Shown piece by piece: positions 41,556-51,341 of a stretch of 64,000 nucleotides of DNA; the stretch's first letter is position 1; every line of letters starts with the position of its first letter. Location: NCBI RefSeq assembly GCF_902825325.1, contig NZ_CADEAR010000015.1, positions 1 through 64,000 of the forward strand, read 5' to 3'. A model generated the notes under the pieces. It was not told the origin of the DNA. It made no database searches and worked only from the letters and a program-made list of their open reading frames with translations. The DNA is from Brucella tritici. Lineage in GTDB: Bacteria > Pseudomonadota > Alphaproteobacteria > Rhizobiales > Rhizobiaceae. Both the position numbers and the translations under genes were made by a program.

Positions 41556-42419
41556 ATGCAACGTGGACGCTCGCTCCCATACCTTTTCTTGGGACCAACC
41601 CTTCTCATTCTCGTCGTTCTGGCGCTGGTTCCGACCGTTTTTGCGATTACGATTTCGCTACAGAACCGCACTTTGTCACAACCAGTGGCCGAATATGTCT
41701 GGTTTGCGAACTATGTCGATCTGTTCAGCGATCCGCGTTTTCTCAACGCGTTGTGGGTTTCACTGAAATGGGAAGTCCTGACGGTCGCACTTACCATGTT
41801 AACCGGCGTCGGGCTTGGTATTGCGATGTTCGAAGCCGCCAGCCCGCGCATGCGAAATCTTCTTTGCGTCTTGTTCATCATTCCTGTGTTGTTGCCGCGC
41901 GTCTGCGCAGCCTTCGTATGGAAGTTTGCTTTCCATCCGCTTTATGGTGCCCTGACCTGGCCTATCCGTGAACTGACTGGCGCCACACCCGATATACTTT
42001 CGACGCCGGTTGGCGCGCTTCTGGCCGTTGCTTTCGTGGATGTCTGGCAATGGGGTCTGTTTTTTGCGGTTATTATCTTGAAATTGCTTGAGGCTTTGCC
42101 TGCCCAACCTTTGGAAGCGGCTCGCATCGATCGCGCCAAAAGGTGGGAGATACATCGCTTCATCACCCTGCCGATGCTCAAGACCCCGCTGATAAGCCTT
42201 TTGCTCGTCAAAGCAATCGAAAGCCTGCGTTCTTTCGATCTGGTTTACGTTATGACGCGAGGTGGCCCCGGCATCTCGACCGAAACCCTTGATATGTATG
42301 CCTATTCGCAAGGTTTCATCGAGTCCGGAAAAATCTCCTACGCCTCGTCAATGGCCGTCATCATGATGCTGCTGACTATCGTCATTTTCACTATTGCCTG
42401 GAAGAGGCTGAACCGATGA
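41556..42419 (+). CDS. ABC sugar transporter permease 1
   Basis: 287 residues from ATG at 41556, spaced six bases after AAGGA; an ATG at 41550 touches that site. UgpA/MalF-type, about six helices, first one SLPYLFLGPTLLILVVLAL. The EAA loop LEAARIDRAKRWEIHRFITLPMLK (about 185-208) contacts the ATPase. It overlaps the next permease by four bases. Confidence 0.88.
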   Translation: MQRGRSLPYLFLGPTLLILVVLALVPTVFAITISLQNRTLSQPVAEYVWFANYVDLFSDPRFLNALWVSLKWEVLTVALTMLTGVGLGIAMFEAASPRMRNLLCVLFIIPVLLPRVCAAFVWKFAFHPLYGALTWPIRELTGATPDILSTPVGALLAVAFVDVWQWGLFFAVIILKLLEALPAQPLEAARIDRAKRWEIHRFITLPMLKTPLISLLLVKAIESLRSFDLVYVMTRGGPGISTETLDMYAYSQGFIESGKISYASSMAVIMMLLTIVIFTIAWKRLNR

Positions 42420-43234
42420 AGATTTCAACCGTCCTTCTGCGCGCGGTTCTTGTCTTTGCAGCAGCGCTCGTCGTGCTACCGTTGCTATGGACTTTGCTCA
42501 ACGCATTCAAAACCAATGCCGATCTGCTGGTAAGCACGCCGAAAATCGCCTTCCAGCCCGTATGGGATAATATGAGCTATGTGCTCAATCGTCGCTCGGT
42601 TGCGCGTGCGCTCACGAACTCGCTTATCATCTGCTCGTCCGCCGTCGTCATTGGCGCATTGATCGGCGTACCTGCTGCCTATGTGATTGCACGATACAAG
42701 AACAGGCTTACAGCCGAAGCACAGTTCTTCGTTCTGTCGTTGCGTTTTCTGCCTCCCGTAGCAATAGCCATCCCGATGCTGGTGATTTGGCTTTCGCTTG
42801 ATCTTTACGACAGTCGCCTTTCTCTCATCATAACTTATCTGATCATTACTGCATCGATTACGATCTGGCTGTCGGTTCCCGCGTTCGAGCGCGTGAGCCT
42901 CCATGTGGAGGAAGCCGCTCGGGTCGACGGGCTGGGGCGATATGCAACATTTTTCAGGATTGCCCTGCCGATAGCCCGATTTCAGATATTCGGCGCCATC
43001 GCCTTCTCCTTCGTTCTGGTTTGGAACGAATTCCTTCTGGCGATGATGCTGACGACGTCTCGCGCCAAAACCTTGCCTATCATCGCTTCTGAAATGTCTC
43101 AGCTCGGCATGAATGTGCCATGGGGCATCCTCAATGCCGCTGTCGTACTTCTCTCCCTCCCACCTTTAATTCTGCTTGGGCTTCTTGCGGGCGGATTAAA
43201 TGCCGTTTTCACCAAAAAACAAAATCAGGAATGA
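42416..43234 (+). CDS. ABC sugar transporter permease 2
   Basis: 272 residues, UgpE/MalG-type, about six membrane helices. The EAA motif [25 protein letters not shown] lies near 163-187. It starts in an ATGA overlap with permease 1, forming the heterodimeric membrane domain. Confidence 0.9.
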   Translation: MKISTVLLRAVLVFAAALVVLPLLWTLLNAFKTNADLLVSTPKIAFQPVWDNMSYVLNRRSVARALTNSLIICSSAVVIGALIGVPAAYVIARYKNRLTAEAQFFVLSLRFLPPVAIAIPMLVIWLSLDLYDSRLSLIITYLIITASITIWLSVPAFERVSLHVEEAARVDGLGRYATFFRIALPIARFQIFGAIAFSFVLVWNEFLLAMMLTTSRAKTLPIIASEMSQLGMNVPWGILNAAVVLLSLPPLILLGLLAGGLNAVFTKKQNQE

Positions 43235-43238
43235 TCCG

Positions 43239-44285
43239 ATGAAAGCACTTGTTCTGGAACGCATCGGCGAATTGAATCTGCGCGAAATTGAACTCCCCGC
43301 CGATATGGGACCGGATGATGTCCGCATCAAACTACATACTGTGGGTGTGTGTGGAAGCGACGTGCATTATTACACGCATGGGCGTATCGGAGACTTTGTG
43401 GTCGACCAGCCAATGGTGCTTGGTCACGAAGCAGCAGGTACGGTAGTTGAGGTCGGTCGGAATGTGGCACACCTCAAACCAGGAGACCGGGTCTGCATGG
43501 AACCGGGCATTCCAGACCCGCTCTCGCGCGCTTCGAAACTTGGCCTCTACAATGTCGATCCTGCTGTGCGTTTCTGGGCTACCCCGCCCGTCCATGGGAT
43601 ACTGTGCCCCGAAACGATCCATCCTGCAAATTTCACATATAAACTGCCGGACAACGTATCTTTTGCAGAAGGTGCGATGGTGGAACCCTTTGCGGTTGGT
43701 ATGCAGGCGGCAACGCGCGCGCGCATCAATCCGGGCGATACGGCCGTCGTGACCGGCTGTGGCACAATCGGCATCATGGTTGCGCTTGCGGCCCTGGCAG
43801 GAGGCTGTTCCCGTGTTCTGATCTCGGATTTTTCGGAAGCCAAGCTGCAACTCGCAGAAACCTATGACGGCATTACCGGCATCAATCTGGGTGAGGCCGA
43901 CATCGTGGACGCGGTCAATGATGCTACGGGAAACTGGGGCGCCGATATCGTGTTTGAGTGTTCCGGAGCAGCAGCAGCCGTTCGGGACTTGTTTAAGATA
44001 GTACGACCCGGTGGCGCGGTTGTGTTGGTTGGCTTGCCACCCGAACCCGTACTGTTCGACATTTCGGCGGCGACGGCACGGGAATGCCGGATCGAAACGG
44101 TCTTCCGCTATGCCAATGTGTTCGATCGCGCACTTGCACTGATCGCGGCAGGCAAAGTTGACCTTAAACCGCTGATCTCGGGAATATTTCCATTCGAACA
44201 ATCCATTGCCGCTTTCGATCGCGCAGCGGAAGGGCGTGCAACTGACATCAAGTTGCAGATCATTCTGGATGGAGAGGAAAACTGA
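43239..44285 (+). CDS. Zinc-dependent polyol (xylitol/sorbitol-type) dehydrogenase
   Basis: 348-residue medium-chain dehydrogenase. Catalytic zinc ligands lie in [19 protein letters not shown] (Cys about 40) and LGHEAAGTV (His-Glu about 65-66), with a fourth near [12 protein letters not shown] (Glu). The NAD-binding motif is [15 protein letters not shown]. The structural-zinc cysteine loop of animal sorbitol dehydrogenases is replaced by [17 protein letters not shown], as in bacterial xylitol dehydrogenases, so one zinc per subunit is likely. It oxidises a polyol such as xylitol or sorbitol to the ketose with NAD. It sits between the permease and ATPase genes of the importer, so it should act on the imported polyol. 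Confidence 0.88.
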   Translation: MKALVLERIGELNLREIELPADMGPDDVRIKLHTVGVCGSDVHYYTHGRIGDFVVDQPMVLGHEAAGTVVEVGRNVAHLKPGDRVCMEPGIPDPLSRASKLGLYNVDPAVRFWATPPVHGILCPETIHPANFTYKLPDNVSFAEGAMVEPFAVGMQAATRARINPGDTAVVTGCGTIGIMVALAALAGGCSRVLISDFSEAKLQLAETYDGITGINLGEADIVDAVNDATGNWGADIVFECSGAAAAVRDLFKIVRPGGAVVLVGLPPEPVLFDISAATARECRIETVFRYANVFDRALALIAAGKVDLKPLISGIFPFEQSIAAFDRAAEGRATDIKLQIILDGEEN

Positions 44286-45346
44286 TGTCTACCGTAGAAT
44301 GTCGGTCCATACTGAAGCGATATGGCGCGCAGGAAGTCATCCGGGATTTCAACCTTGAAATCAGTGATCATGAGTTTGTAGTTTTCCTTGGGCCCTCCGG
44401 CTGTGGAAAATCAACGATCTTGAGAATGATTGCCGGGCTTGAGGAAATCACAGGCGGCGACCTTCTGATCGGCGGCCAACGGATGAACGATCGCGATCCA
44501 GGTGACCGCGGTATCGCCATGGTGTTCCAGAACTACGCGCTCTATCCGCATATGACTGTTCAGGAGAACATCATTTTTGGGTTGGAGCGCGCGGGTATAC
44601 CGAAGCAGACCATAGCCGACAGGCTGAAGCCGGTTGTGGCCGCTCTGGGGCTTGAAGTGTATCTAGGACGCAAGCCGTCCGAGCTGTCGGGCGGCCAGCA
44701 ACAACGCGTCGCAATCGCGCGCGCGATGATAAAGACGCCAGAAGTATTTCTCTTCGACGAGCCGTTATCCAACCTTGACGCCAAATTGCGCGGAAGCCTT
44801 CGGGTCGAGATCGCCAATCTTCATCGCGAACTGAAGACGACCAGCATTTATGTTACTCACGACCAGCTTGAAGCCATGACATTGGCGGACCGGATCGTGT
44901 TGATGAAAGATGGGCGCATAGAGCAGATGGGAACGCCCGAGGAAATCTATCAGGCGCCAGCGACGCTTTTTGCCGCCGGATTTATCGGTACGCCCAACAT
45001 GAATTTCTTCGAGCTGAACGCTGATGAGGAGAAAATTGCCGATGAAACCATAAGTTTGCCGCGTCCTTCCGGGTTGAAACCAGGTCCGGTAACGGTCGGC
45101 ATACGTCCGGGAGCATTCCGACTGAACGAAGCAGGAGGTCAAATTCGCGGCCAGATCGAACGCAACGAATTTCACGGCGAGAACCGCTTGGTTACAATTC
45201 GGGCCGGAAAACATGTCTTCAGTATCGCTGTGCCGACTTCGATGCGCCTGCAGGAAGGGCACAATATCGGGCTCGATGTGGTTCCCAATAGCTTACATCT
45301 GTTCGATGCGCATACCGGCTTGCGTAACTCAATATCCGGCGGGTAG
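44285..45346 (+). CDS. ABC transporter ATP-binding protein, UgpC/MalK-like
   Basis: 353 residues. Walker [11 protein letters not shown] (about 39-48), Q-loop [17 protein letters not shown], signature [15 protein letters not shown], Walker [13 protein letters not shown], switch His [11 protein letters not shown]-terminal OB/TOBE domain has [14 protein letters not shown]. The ATG overlaps the dehydrogenase stop. MalK-class ATPases can be shared among sugar importers. Confidence 0.92.
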   Translation: MSTVECRSILKRYGAQEVIRDFNLEISDHEFVVFLGPSGCGKSTILRMIAGLEEITGGDLLIGGQRMNDRDPGDRGIAMVFQNYALYPHMTVQENIIFGLERAGIPKQTIADRLKPVVAALGLEVYLGRKPSELSGGQQQRVAIARAMIKTPEVFLFDEPLSNLDAKLRGSLRVEIANLHRELKTTSIYVTHDQLEAMTLADRIVLMKDGRIEQMGTPEEIYQAPATLFAAGFIGTPNMNFFELNADEEKIADETISLPRPSGLKPGPVTVGIRPGAFRLNEAGGQIRGQIERNEFHGENRLVTIRAGKHVFSIAVPTSMRLQEGHNIGLDVVPNSLHLFDAHTGLRNSISGG

Positions 45347-45539
45347 TGGGTGGATCAGCACGAACATGTGAGCATTCCGTTCGCTCCAATCGCGTCACCC
45401 GAAACCAGTCACGATGGTGAAGAGCGAATATGACGCGGCCGGCAACGGAAAATGTCGTTATGAATTGAACTCCAACCCTCAGTTCTGTTAATCCTCCCAA
45501 TTCATAAGCTGGCTATCCGGTTAGGGAAATGGGGGCATC

Positions 45540-46718
45540 ATGCAACTGTCGTTGTGGACATATCCGTGGGACATACAGGATCTGGGGCTGGATACGGTTT
45601 GCTCCGAACTGCGCGAGATTGCAGGCGGTAATACGATCAGTCTTGCGACGTCCTATCATGCCGGGCGGTTTTTCCAGCCGCGCAGCCCTCTGCAAAAGGC
45701 TTATTTCCCCGAAGACGGCACCGTCTACTACACTCCGGATGAGACCTTGTGGAGAGGAAAAGAGATACGTCCGCTTGTTGCAAAGAATTGCATTGAGCGC
45801 GGCGACATGCTCCAGCGATTGATCGAGCGTCGAAGAGAAGACGGGTTGCGGGTATCGTGCTGGACAGTTGGTCTGCACAATAGCCGCCTTGGAGAACTTC
45901 ATCCCGGCCATGTTACCCGCAACGCTTTCGGCAATGCGAATTATTACAATCTCTGCCCGTCGAGCCCCGTTGCGCGCGAATATGTCGTGACCCTGGTTAC
46001 GGATATCACTTCGCGTTATCAACCGGACATGGTCGAGCTCGAAAGCGTAAACTTCATGGGCTTTGCGCATGAGCATCATCACGAAAAGGATGGTGTCGGC
46101 CTCACCGACGAAGATGATTTCTTCATGTCCCTGTGTTTCTGCGACCATTGCAAAGCTCGGGCAAAGGCAGCCGGTGTCGATGTGGATGATGCCCAGGCCG
46201 TTGTGAAACAGTTCATCGCCGAGGCCTGCGAGCGGGAAGTTCCGCAAAAGCAGTTTGCCGATTTCCCGCAAGCGGGAATCTCTGCTTTTGCCAACTGGCC
46301 ATCGCTTCATGCCTTTCTGCAATGGCGGACCGAGCCGGTAACCAGCCTGATTGGCGAAATTCGCGCGGCGGCAAACCCGGCAACCAAAATCGTATTGATC
46401 GACTTGAAGGATGGTTGGCTGGGAGGTGTCGATCTAGAGGAGGCTGTCTCCGCCTGCGATGGCATTATTCTCTGCTGCTATGACATGGGTGCGGAACTGA
46501 TCGGAAAAACAATTCGTGATGCACGCTCCAGATTACCCGACGACAAATATGTGGGACTCGGTCTCAGCCTGTTTTATTCGCTCGTGAAGTCGAAAGAAGA
46601 ACTCGCTGCCCGGGTCGATGCAGGAAAGCAGGCTGGTGTCGATGGCATGAATTTCTACAATTACGGCCTCATTCCTCAAAAGCGGCTGGAATGGATTGGG
46701 GCAGCTTTGACGCGCTGA
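45540..46718 (+). CDS. Uncharacterised probable TIM-barrel protein
   Basis: 392 residues, no signal peptide. It starts MQLSLWTYPWDIQDLGLDTV, has a HEHHHEK cluster near 180, then FFMSLCFCDHCKARAKAAGVD, a cysteine-bearing segment of the kind seen in several putative glycoside-hydrolase TIM-barrel families. The order of strands (VSCWTVGLHN, PDMVELESVNF, KIVLIDLKDGWLGG, GIILCCYDM, GLGLSLF, GMNFYNYG) fits an (alpha/beta)8 barrel with a probable acid pair near Glu in VELES. It lies 193 bases downstream of the sugar/polyol ABC operon on the same strand. A glycosidase or epimerase acting on an imported glycoside is plausible, but I cannot name the family. Confidence 0.6.
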   Translation: MQLSLWTYPWDIQDLGLDTVCSELREIAGGNTISLATSYHAGRFFQPRSPLQKAYFPEDGTVYYTPDETLWRGKEIRPLVAKNCIERGDMLQRLIERRREDGLRVSCWTVGLHNSRLGELHPGHVTRNAFGNANYYNLCPSSPVAREYVVTLVTDITSRYQPDMVELESVNFMGFAHEHHHEKDGVGLTDEDDFFMSLCFCDHCKARAKAAGVDVDDAQAVVKQFIAEACEREVPQKQFADFPQAGISAFANWPSLHAFLQWRTEPVTSLIGEIRAAANPATKIVLIDLKDGWLGGVDLEEAVSACDGIILCCYDMGAELIGKTIRDARSRLPDDKYVGLGLSLFYSLVKSKEELAARVDAGKQAGVDGMNFYNYGLIPQKRLEWIGAALTR

Positions 46719-46747
46719 ACCACATTCCGCCGACAGTCTTGAAATGT

Positions 46748-46784
46748 TCTAGGCGTGTCGTCCCGAAAGTGGGGACTGCTCTAA
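46748..46784. repeat. Dispersed palindromic repeat, copy 8 (truncated)
   Basis: TCTAGGCGTGTCGTCCCGAAAG, then TGGGGACTGCTCTAA. This is only the right-hand part of the copy 5 type element. Its GCTCTA end supplies the IclR stop codon. Confidence 0.65.
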
Positions 46785-47566
46785 TCACGTTGAAAAGCCG
46801 AAACTTTTCCTTTCAAGCTGAGAGCAGCCTCTCGCAGGGCCTGCAGATACATGTCGTGGTTGCGAATGCCGTCATCGCGCGGGGCGACGAGGCAGACTGT
46901 CGCGCAGAACTTTCCGTCGTCGCTTTCAACAGGCACTGCGAAGCAATGTGTGAAGCTGTCGACAATGCTGTCGAACGTAAAGGCGCCGGCCTTGCGTGCG
47001 GCATGAACCTCGCCGAGGAAAACATCCGGCGCAAGCCATTGGCCATCGGGAAGCTGGAAGTCCTCCGGCGGAATGAAGGACAGAATCTCGGCATCATCGA
47101 GATGTGACAATAACAGCCGTCCTGAAGCCGTCCACGGAATGGGAACGCGCTGCCCGACATCGGACGAAATCCGGAATGGCCGGGCTCCCTCCCGCATGCG
47201 CACGACGGTATACTTATTCTCGTCAAGCATGCAGAACTGGGCGGTTTCCCGTGTTTGTTCCGCCACTTTTGAAAGCGCACGGTCGCATTCGCGTATGAAG
47301 TTGAAATGGTCTTCGTAGGCGGCGCCGAGAAAATAAAGCTTGCGCCCAAGATACACACGGCCCTCATCGTCAGAATATTCAAGAACGCCATTGCTGAGCA
47401 GCAGGTTAACCAGCTCATAGACTGTCGAGCGCGGAGCCTTGATGCGTGCTGCAATCTCATTGGGATTGGCCGGTGCACGGCTGACACGCAGGTAATCGAG
47501 AATCTCGAAGGCACGTTCCAGTCCGCGTGAACGTTTCGCCGTGGGTTCTATCAGAATTTTATCCAT
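46781..47566 (-). CDS. IclR-family transcriptional regulator
   Basis: 261 residues from ATG at 47566; an upstream TTG-initiated extension is unlikely. Winged helix: RSRGLERAFEILDYLRVSRAPANPNEIAARIKAPRSTVYELVNLLLSNGVLEY (about 13-65). C-terminal effector domain (about 85-260) with VPIPWTASGRLLLSHLDD and AGAFTFDSIVDSFTHCFAVPV. It is divergent from a ribose-type ABC operon with catabolic genes, the probable target, with a dyad at 47693-47712 in the shared region. Its stop codon lies in repeat copy 8. Confidence 0.9.
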   Translation of the reverse strand: MDKILIEPTAKRSRGLERAFEILDYLRVSRAPANPNEIAARIKAPRSTVYELVNLLLSNGVLEYSDDEGRVYLGRKLYFLGAAYEDHFNFIRECDRALSKVAEQTRETAQFCMLDENKYTVVRMREGARPFRISSDVGQRVPIPWTASGRLLLSHLDDAEILSFIPPEDFQLPDGQWLAPDVFLGEVHAARKAGAFTFDSIVDSFTHCFAVPVESDDGKFCATVCLVAPRDDGIRNHDMYLQALREAALSLKGKVSAFQRD

Positions 47567-47692
47567 AGTTTCTACGATGGTCTCCAGCCTCTTCTTCTTT
47601 GTGGGCGGCAGAGGCCCGACTGTCAATTAGGCGTTTTGAAACCGGCAAACAGTTTCCCGCTTGCCAAGCGCAAAATAATTTCTATGATTGCA

Positions 47693-47712
47693 ATGTCTGA
47701 TAATTCAGACAT
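47693..47712. promoter_or_regulatory. Candidate IclR operator
   Basis: Inverted repeat ATGTCTGA-TAAT-TCAGACAT with perfect 8-bp arms, about 60 bases before the binding-protein gene. A further CAGACAT-like half site follows near 47725-47731. It is the right size for an IclR-family dimer. Confidence 0.6.
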
Positions 47713-47773
47713 ATGTACACTATAGCAGACATTGTTAGCGCTGTGAATGTGTCAAATTTGGATGGAGGGGACA

Positions 47774-48841
47774 ATGATGCATTTTATGACCAAAGCCGGA
47801 TCAGGCTTCCGTATGCTGCTGGCCGGTGTGAGCGGCGCAGCGCTACTGTGCATGGCTGGCGTGGGCTCGGCCGAAGCGGCTGCAAATTGCGTTAAGGGAG
47901 ATCGCAAGGCGCCGTATACGGTGGGCTGGGCGAATATCTACGCCGTGCCAACCTGGATGAAACAGACCGAAGCTACGATCGTCGATGAAGTGGCGCGGCT
48001 GAAGAAGGAAGGACTGGTCAAGGACCTGATGATTACCGATGCGCAGGGCAATGCGCAGACGCAAATCCAGCAGATCCAATCGATGATCGACGCCAATATC
48101 GATGCTATCGTCATCGATGCTGGCTCGTCCTCCGCGCTTGATCGTGTCATCGCTGATGCCTGCGAGAAGGGGATTGCCGTCATCAATTTCGACAGCCTGG
48201 TCGATACGGAAAATCTGACAGCAAAAATCAACACCGACTCGGCTGAATGGGGCGAGCGGGCTGCCCAGTGGATGGTTGACCAGCTCGGTGGCAAGGGCAA
48301 GATTATCATCATGAACGGTCCCGCGGGGGTTTCGGTCAGCGATGGTCGCCGCAAGGGTGCTCAACCGGTTCTCGACGCCAATAAGGACATCGAGATCATC
48401 ACCGAGACGAATACGGAATATAACGTGGCTCCTGCTCAGGAAGCGATGACCAGTTTGCTGTTTGCCAATCCGGAAATCGACGGTGTCTTGTCTCTGGGTG
48501 GCGCAATCTCCGCTGGCGCGGTTCTCGCTTTCGATCGTCAGGGGCGTGATCCGGTACCGATAACGGGTGAAAATGCCCGTCAGTTTCTGGAACTCTGGAA
48601 GGAAAAAGGCCTGAAAGGCTGGGCGACCATGCAGCCCAACTGGCTTGGTGCATTCTCCGTCTACGCAGCCGTACAGGCCCTTGAAGGCAAGGATGTTCCG
48701 AAGTCGATCAAGGTTCCGCTTCCTGTCATCGATGACAGCAATGTCGACACCTATCTGGCACGCGCCGACAAATTCCCTGCTGACGGTTATGTCTATTCGG
48801 ACTACGACCGGGCCTTGTTCGACAAGTTGCTGGGGCAGTAA
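47774..48841 (+). CDS. ABC binding protein, ribose type (family 2)
   Basis: 355 residues from ATG at 47774, just after GGAGGGGACA. The signal peptide is about residues 1-34, ending near SAEAAA. The mature domain belongs to the periplasmic-binding-protein type 1 class: VGWANIYAVPTWMKQTEATIV, QTQIQQIQSMIDANIDAIVIDAGSSSALD, GIAVINFDSL, GKIIIMNGPAGVSVSDGRRKGAQ and DGVLSLGG. This class binds sugars, autoinducers or sugar-like compounds. It is the first gene of an operon of ATPase, two permeases and three enzymes. Confidence 0.9.
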   Translation: MMHFMTKAGSGFRMLLAGVSGAALLCMAGVGSAEAAANCVKGDRKAPYTVGWANIYAVPTWMKQTEATIVDEVARLKKEGLVKDLMITDAQGNAQTQIQQIQSMIDANIDAIVIDAGSSSALDRVIADACEKGIAVINFDSLVDTENLTAKINTDSAEWGERAAQWMVDQLGGKGKIIIMNGPAGVSVSDGRRKGAQPVLDANKDIEIITETNTEYNVAPAQEAMTSLLFANPEIDGVLSLGGAISAGAVLAFDRQGRDPVPITGENARQFLELWKEKGLKGWATMQPNWLGAFSVYAAVQALEGKDVPKSIKVPLPVIDDSNVDTYLARADKFPADGYVYSDYDRALFDKLLGQ

Positions 48842-48849
48842 GCGGCGTC

Positions 48850-50382
48850 ATGCAGGTTTCGTCTAGGCCTGTCGTGGACGCGCCGGCTCCGGTGCTCGAA
48901 GCGCGCAACGTGTTCAAGGGGTTCTTCGGTAACCCTGTGCTCAAGGGCGTTAGTATCGCCTTGCGGCCGGGTCGCGTGCACGCTCTGCTTGGAGAAAACG
49001 GTGCGGGCAAGTCCACACTTATCAATCTGTTGTCCGGCGCCTTGTCGCCGGACAATGGAAACATTGTTCTGGAGGGTGCTGCACTTTCCAGATTGAACCC
49101 GGCGCAAGCACGCAAGGCTGGCATTGCTGTCATCCAGCAGGAACTTAGTCTGACGCCGGAATTGTCGATTGCCGAGAATATCGGGCTCGGTGCCTATCCA
49201 CGCCGGTTCGGACTGATCGACTACAAGACCCTTCATCAGGAAGCACTGGCAGTCTGCGAACGTGTCGGCTTGACCGAGCCACTCGAAACGCCTGTGGGCC
49301 TGCTGTCGCTCGGACGCAGGCAGATGGTCGAGATCGCCAAGGCGCTCTTCCGCAAGCCGCGAGTGCTCATCCTTGATGAGCCGACATCATCGCTGTCCGC
49401 ACATGAGGCGGGCGTGTTGTCGTCGCTGGTCCTCAAATTGCGGGATGAGGGCGTTGCGCTGCTCTATATCTCTCACAGGCTCAACGAAATCCGTTCGCTC
49501 TGTTCTCACGTCACGGTGCTGAAAGACGGTGTCGTGACGGCGGACCAGTCTTTGTCGAATGCCGATCCTGAAGAGCTGGTTCGGCTGATGGTCGGGCGCG
49601 ATGCCGGTGATCTTTTCCCGGCATGGCGAACCAGCACCACGGACAAAAGACTGCTTCATATTCGCGGCATGAATGCGGGCATGGTGCAGGACGTCGATAT
49701 GGATGCGAATGCAGGTGAAATCATCGGTATCGGCGGTCTGGTAGGGCAAGGGCAGGAAGATTTTCTGCTGGGTCTCTATGGCGCGTTGCCGACTACAGTC
49801 AGTGAAGCGGTACTTTGCGGAAATAGTGGCTTGTTCAAATCGGTCGGTGCCGCAAACTCTGCAGGCCTGGCCTATGTTCCGGCGGATCGGAAGAGGGAAG
49901 GGCTTGTTCTGCCGCATTCCATTGCATCAAATCTGCTTTTGCCATCGCTTGATCGATATACACGCCGCGGTTTGCGTGATGCCGCAAACGAGCAGGGCGT
50001 CGTTGCCAAGCTCGCTGAACGCCTGACGATCAAGGGAGACACCGGACGCCCGGTCCAGGCGCTGTCTGGTGGCAATCAGCAAAAGGTTGCGCTCGCCAAA
50101 TGGCTTCCGCTGGAGCCGACCATTCTGTTGCTGAACGATCCGACCCGCGGCGTCGATATCGAAACGAAGCGGGAAATCTACCTGATGCTGCGCCGGTTTG
50201 CCGACGAAGGCAAGCTCGTCGTCCTGTTGAGTTCCGACACACCGGAGCTTGTGCATCTGTGCGACCGCGTCATGGTTTTCCGCGAAGGCCGCATGGTCGC
50301 GACACTGGAACACGGGGACCTGTCGGAAGAGGCAATTGTAGGGGCTGCCATGGGCCTTAAATCGTCGAGAAAGGCAGCCTGA
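48850..50382 (+). CDS. ABC ATP-binding protein, ribose type (duplicated)
   Basis: 510 residues with two ATPase modules, as in RbsA/MglA. Module 1 is intact: Walker A LLGENGAGKSTLINLLSGAL, signature LLSLGRRQMVEIAKAL, Walker B VLILDEPTSSLS. Module 2 (about 265-500) lacks a proper Walker A (GIGGLVGQGQEDFL) but keeps the signature LSGGNQQKVALAKWL and Walker B ILLLNDPTRGVDIETK, where Asn precedes Asp. Degenerate second modules are normal in the family. Eight bases separate it from the binding-protein gene. Confidence 0.92.
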   Translation: MQVSSRPVVDAPAPVLEARNVFKGFFGNPVLKGVSIALRPGRVHALLGENGAGKSTLINLLSGALSPDNGNIVLEGAALSRLNPAQARKAGIAVIQQELSLTPELSIAENIGLGAYPRRFGLIDYKTLHQEALAVCERVGLTEPLETPVGLLSLGRRQMVEIAKALFRKPRVLILDEPTSSLSAHEAGVLSSLVLKLRDEGVALLYISHRLNEIRSLCSHVTVLKDGVVTADQSLSNADPEELVRLMVGRDAGDLFPAWRTSTTDKRLLHIRGMNAGMVQDVDMDANAGEIIGIGGLVGQGQEDFLLGLYGALPTTVSEAVLCGNSGLFKSVGAANSAGLAYVPADRKREGLVLPHSIASNLLLPSLDRYTRRGLRDAANEQGVVAKLAERLTIKGDTGRPVQALSGGNQQKVALAKWLPLEPTILLLNDPTRGVDIETKREIYLMLRRFADEGKLVVLLSSDTPELVHLCDRVMVFREGRMVATLEHGDLSEEAIVGAAMGLKSSRKAA

Positions 50383-51341
50383 TGCAACAGGGTACGGCAG
50401 GAAACCTCTATATCTCCGTTCAACGCAGCCGAAACAGGGGGCTGACCGGGCTTTATGTCGTCGTCGGTATTTTTGTTCTGCTCTATGCCTGGCTTTTCCC
50501 AGGAATTCTGAGCGTAGGCGGCTTTTCCAAGTTTACGCAAAACTGGTTTCCGCTGGCGCTGGTGACCATGGCACAGGCGTTGCTGATGCTGAACGGCGGC
50601 ATAACGCTTGCTATTGGGCCGCTGGTGAGCTTGGGGGCAGTCATTGCTGCCACGACAATGGGTAGCGCCTTCGGTGTTTTCGGCGGTGTTGTTGCCGTTA
50701 TCCTCAGCGGCTTTGTCATCGGTGCGCTGACCGGTTCCATCGTTGCGTTCATGCGCCTCCCGGCCATTATCGTAACGCTGGCGGGTTCCTTCATCATCAC
50801 CGGAATAGCCTTGCTTATTCTACCGAGACCGGGCGGTTTCATTCCAGACTGGCTCTCCGATTTTCTGGCAGGCCACTCGCCTTCCGCCTTCATAATTCTG
50901 GTACTCGTCGTACTGGGTTGGAAACTGTTTCTGGCCACCCCGATGGGGCTTGGCATCTATGCCGCCGGTGAAAACCCGACCGGAGCCTATCGGTCCGGCA
51001 TCCCGGTTGAAAAGGTCAAGGTCATCTCCTTTGCCTTGTCGGGCGTCCTGGCAACCTGTGCGGGGCTGTTCGTAGCCGCGCAAACGGGATCGGGCGATCC
51101 GGTTATAGGCACGCCCTTCACCCTCAATTCCATTGCGGCAGCAGTACTGGGCGGTGTCGGCTTCCTTGGTGGAAAAGGCACGATGCGCGGTGCCATTTGC
51201 GGCAGCCTTCTTCTTTCCGTGATGATTAACGTTATGTTTTTCTTAGGTTTTCCTCCTGTGGCGCAATATATCGCTCAAGGACTGATTATCGTTGGTGCGG
51301 TGGCTTTGCCGGAGTTTGCGGGCAAATGGAGGAAGTCATGA
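50382..51341 (+). CDS. ABC permease, ribose type 1
   Basis: 319 residues, about 8-10 membrane helices, RbsC-like. GGITLAIGPLVSLGAVIAA matches the helix-2 signature and the C-terminal GGVGFLGGKGTMRGAICGSLL the conserved loop. It overlaps the ATPase stop and the next permease start by one to four bases. Confidence 0.9.
   Translation: MQQGTAGNLYISVQRSRNRGLTGLYVVVGIFVLLYAWLFPGILSVGGFSKFTQNWFPLALVTMAQALLMLNGGITLAIGPLVSLGAVIAATTMGSAFGVFGGVVAVILSGFVIGALTGSIVAFMRLPAIIVTLAGSFIITGIALLILPRPGGFIPDWLSDFLAGHSPSAFIILVLVVLGWKLFLATPMGLGIYAAGENPTGAYRSGIPVEKVKVISFALSGVLATCAGLFVAAQTGSGDPVIGTPFTLNSIAAAVLGGVGFLGGKGTMRGAICGSLLLSVMINVMFFLGFPPVAQYIAQGLIIVGAVALPEFAGKWRKS

Noticed and set aside
13816-46784. Repeat copies considered as insertion-sequence fragments or a CRISPR array
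   Set aside because: They are about 40-110 bases, palindromic, widely scattered and contain no transposase frame or regular spacer units.
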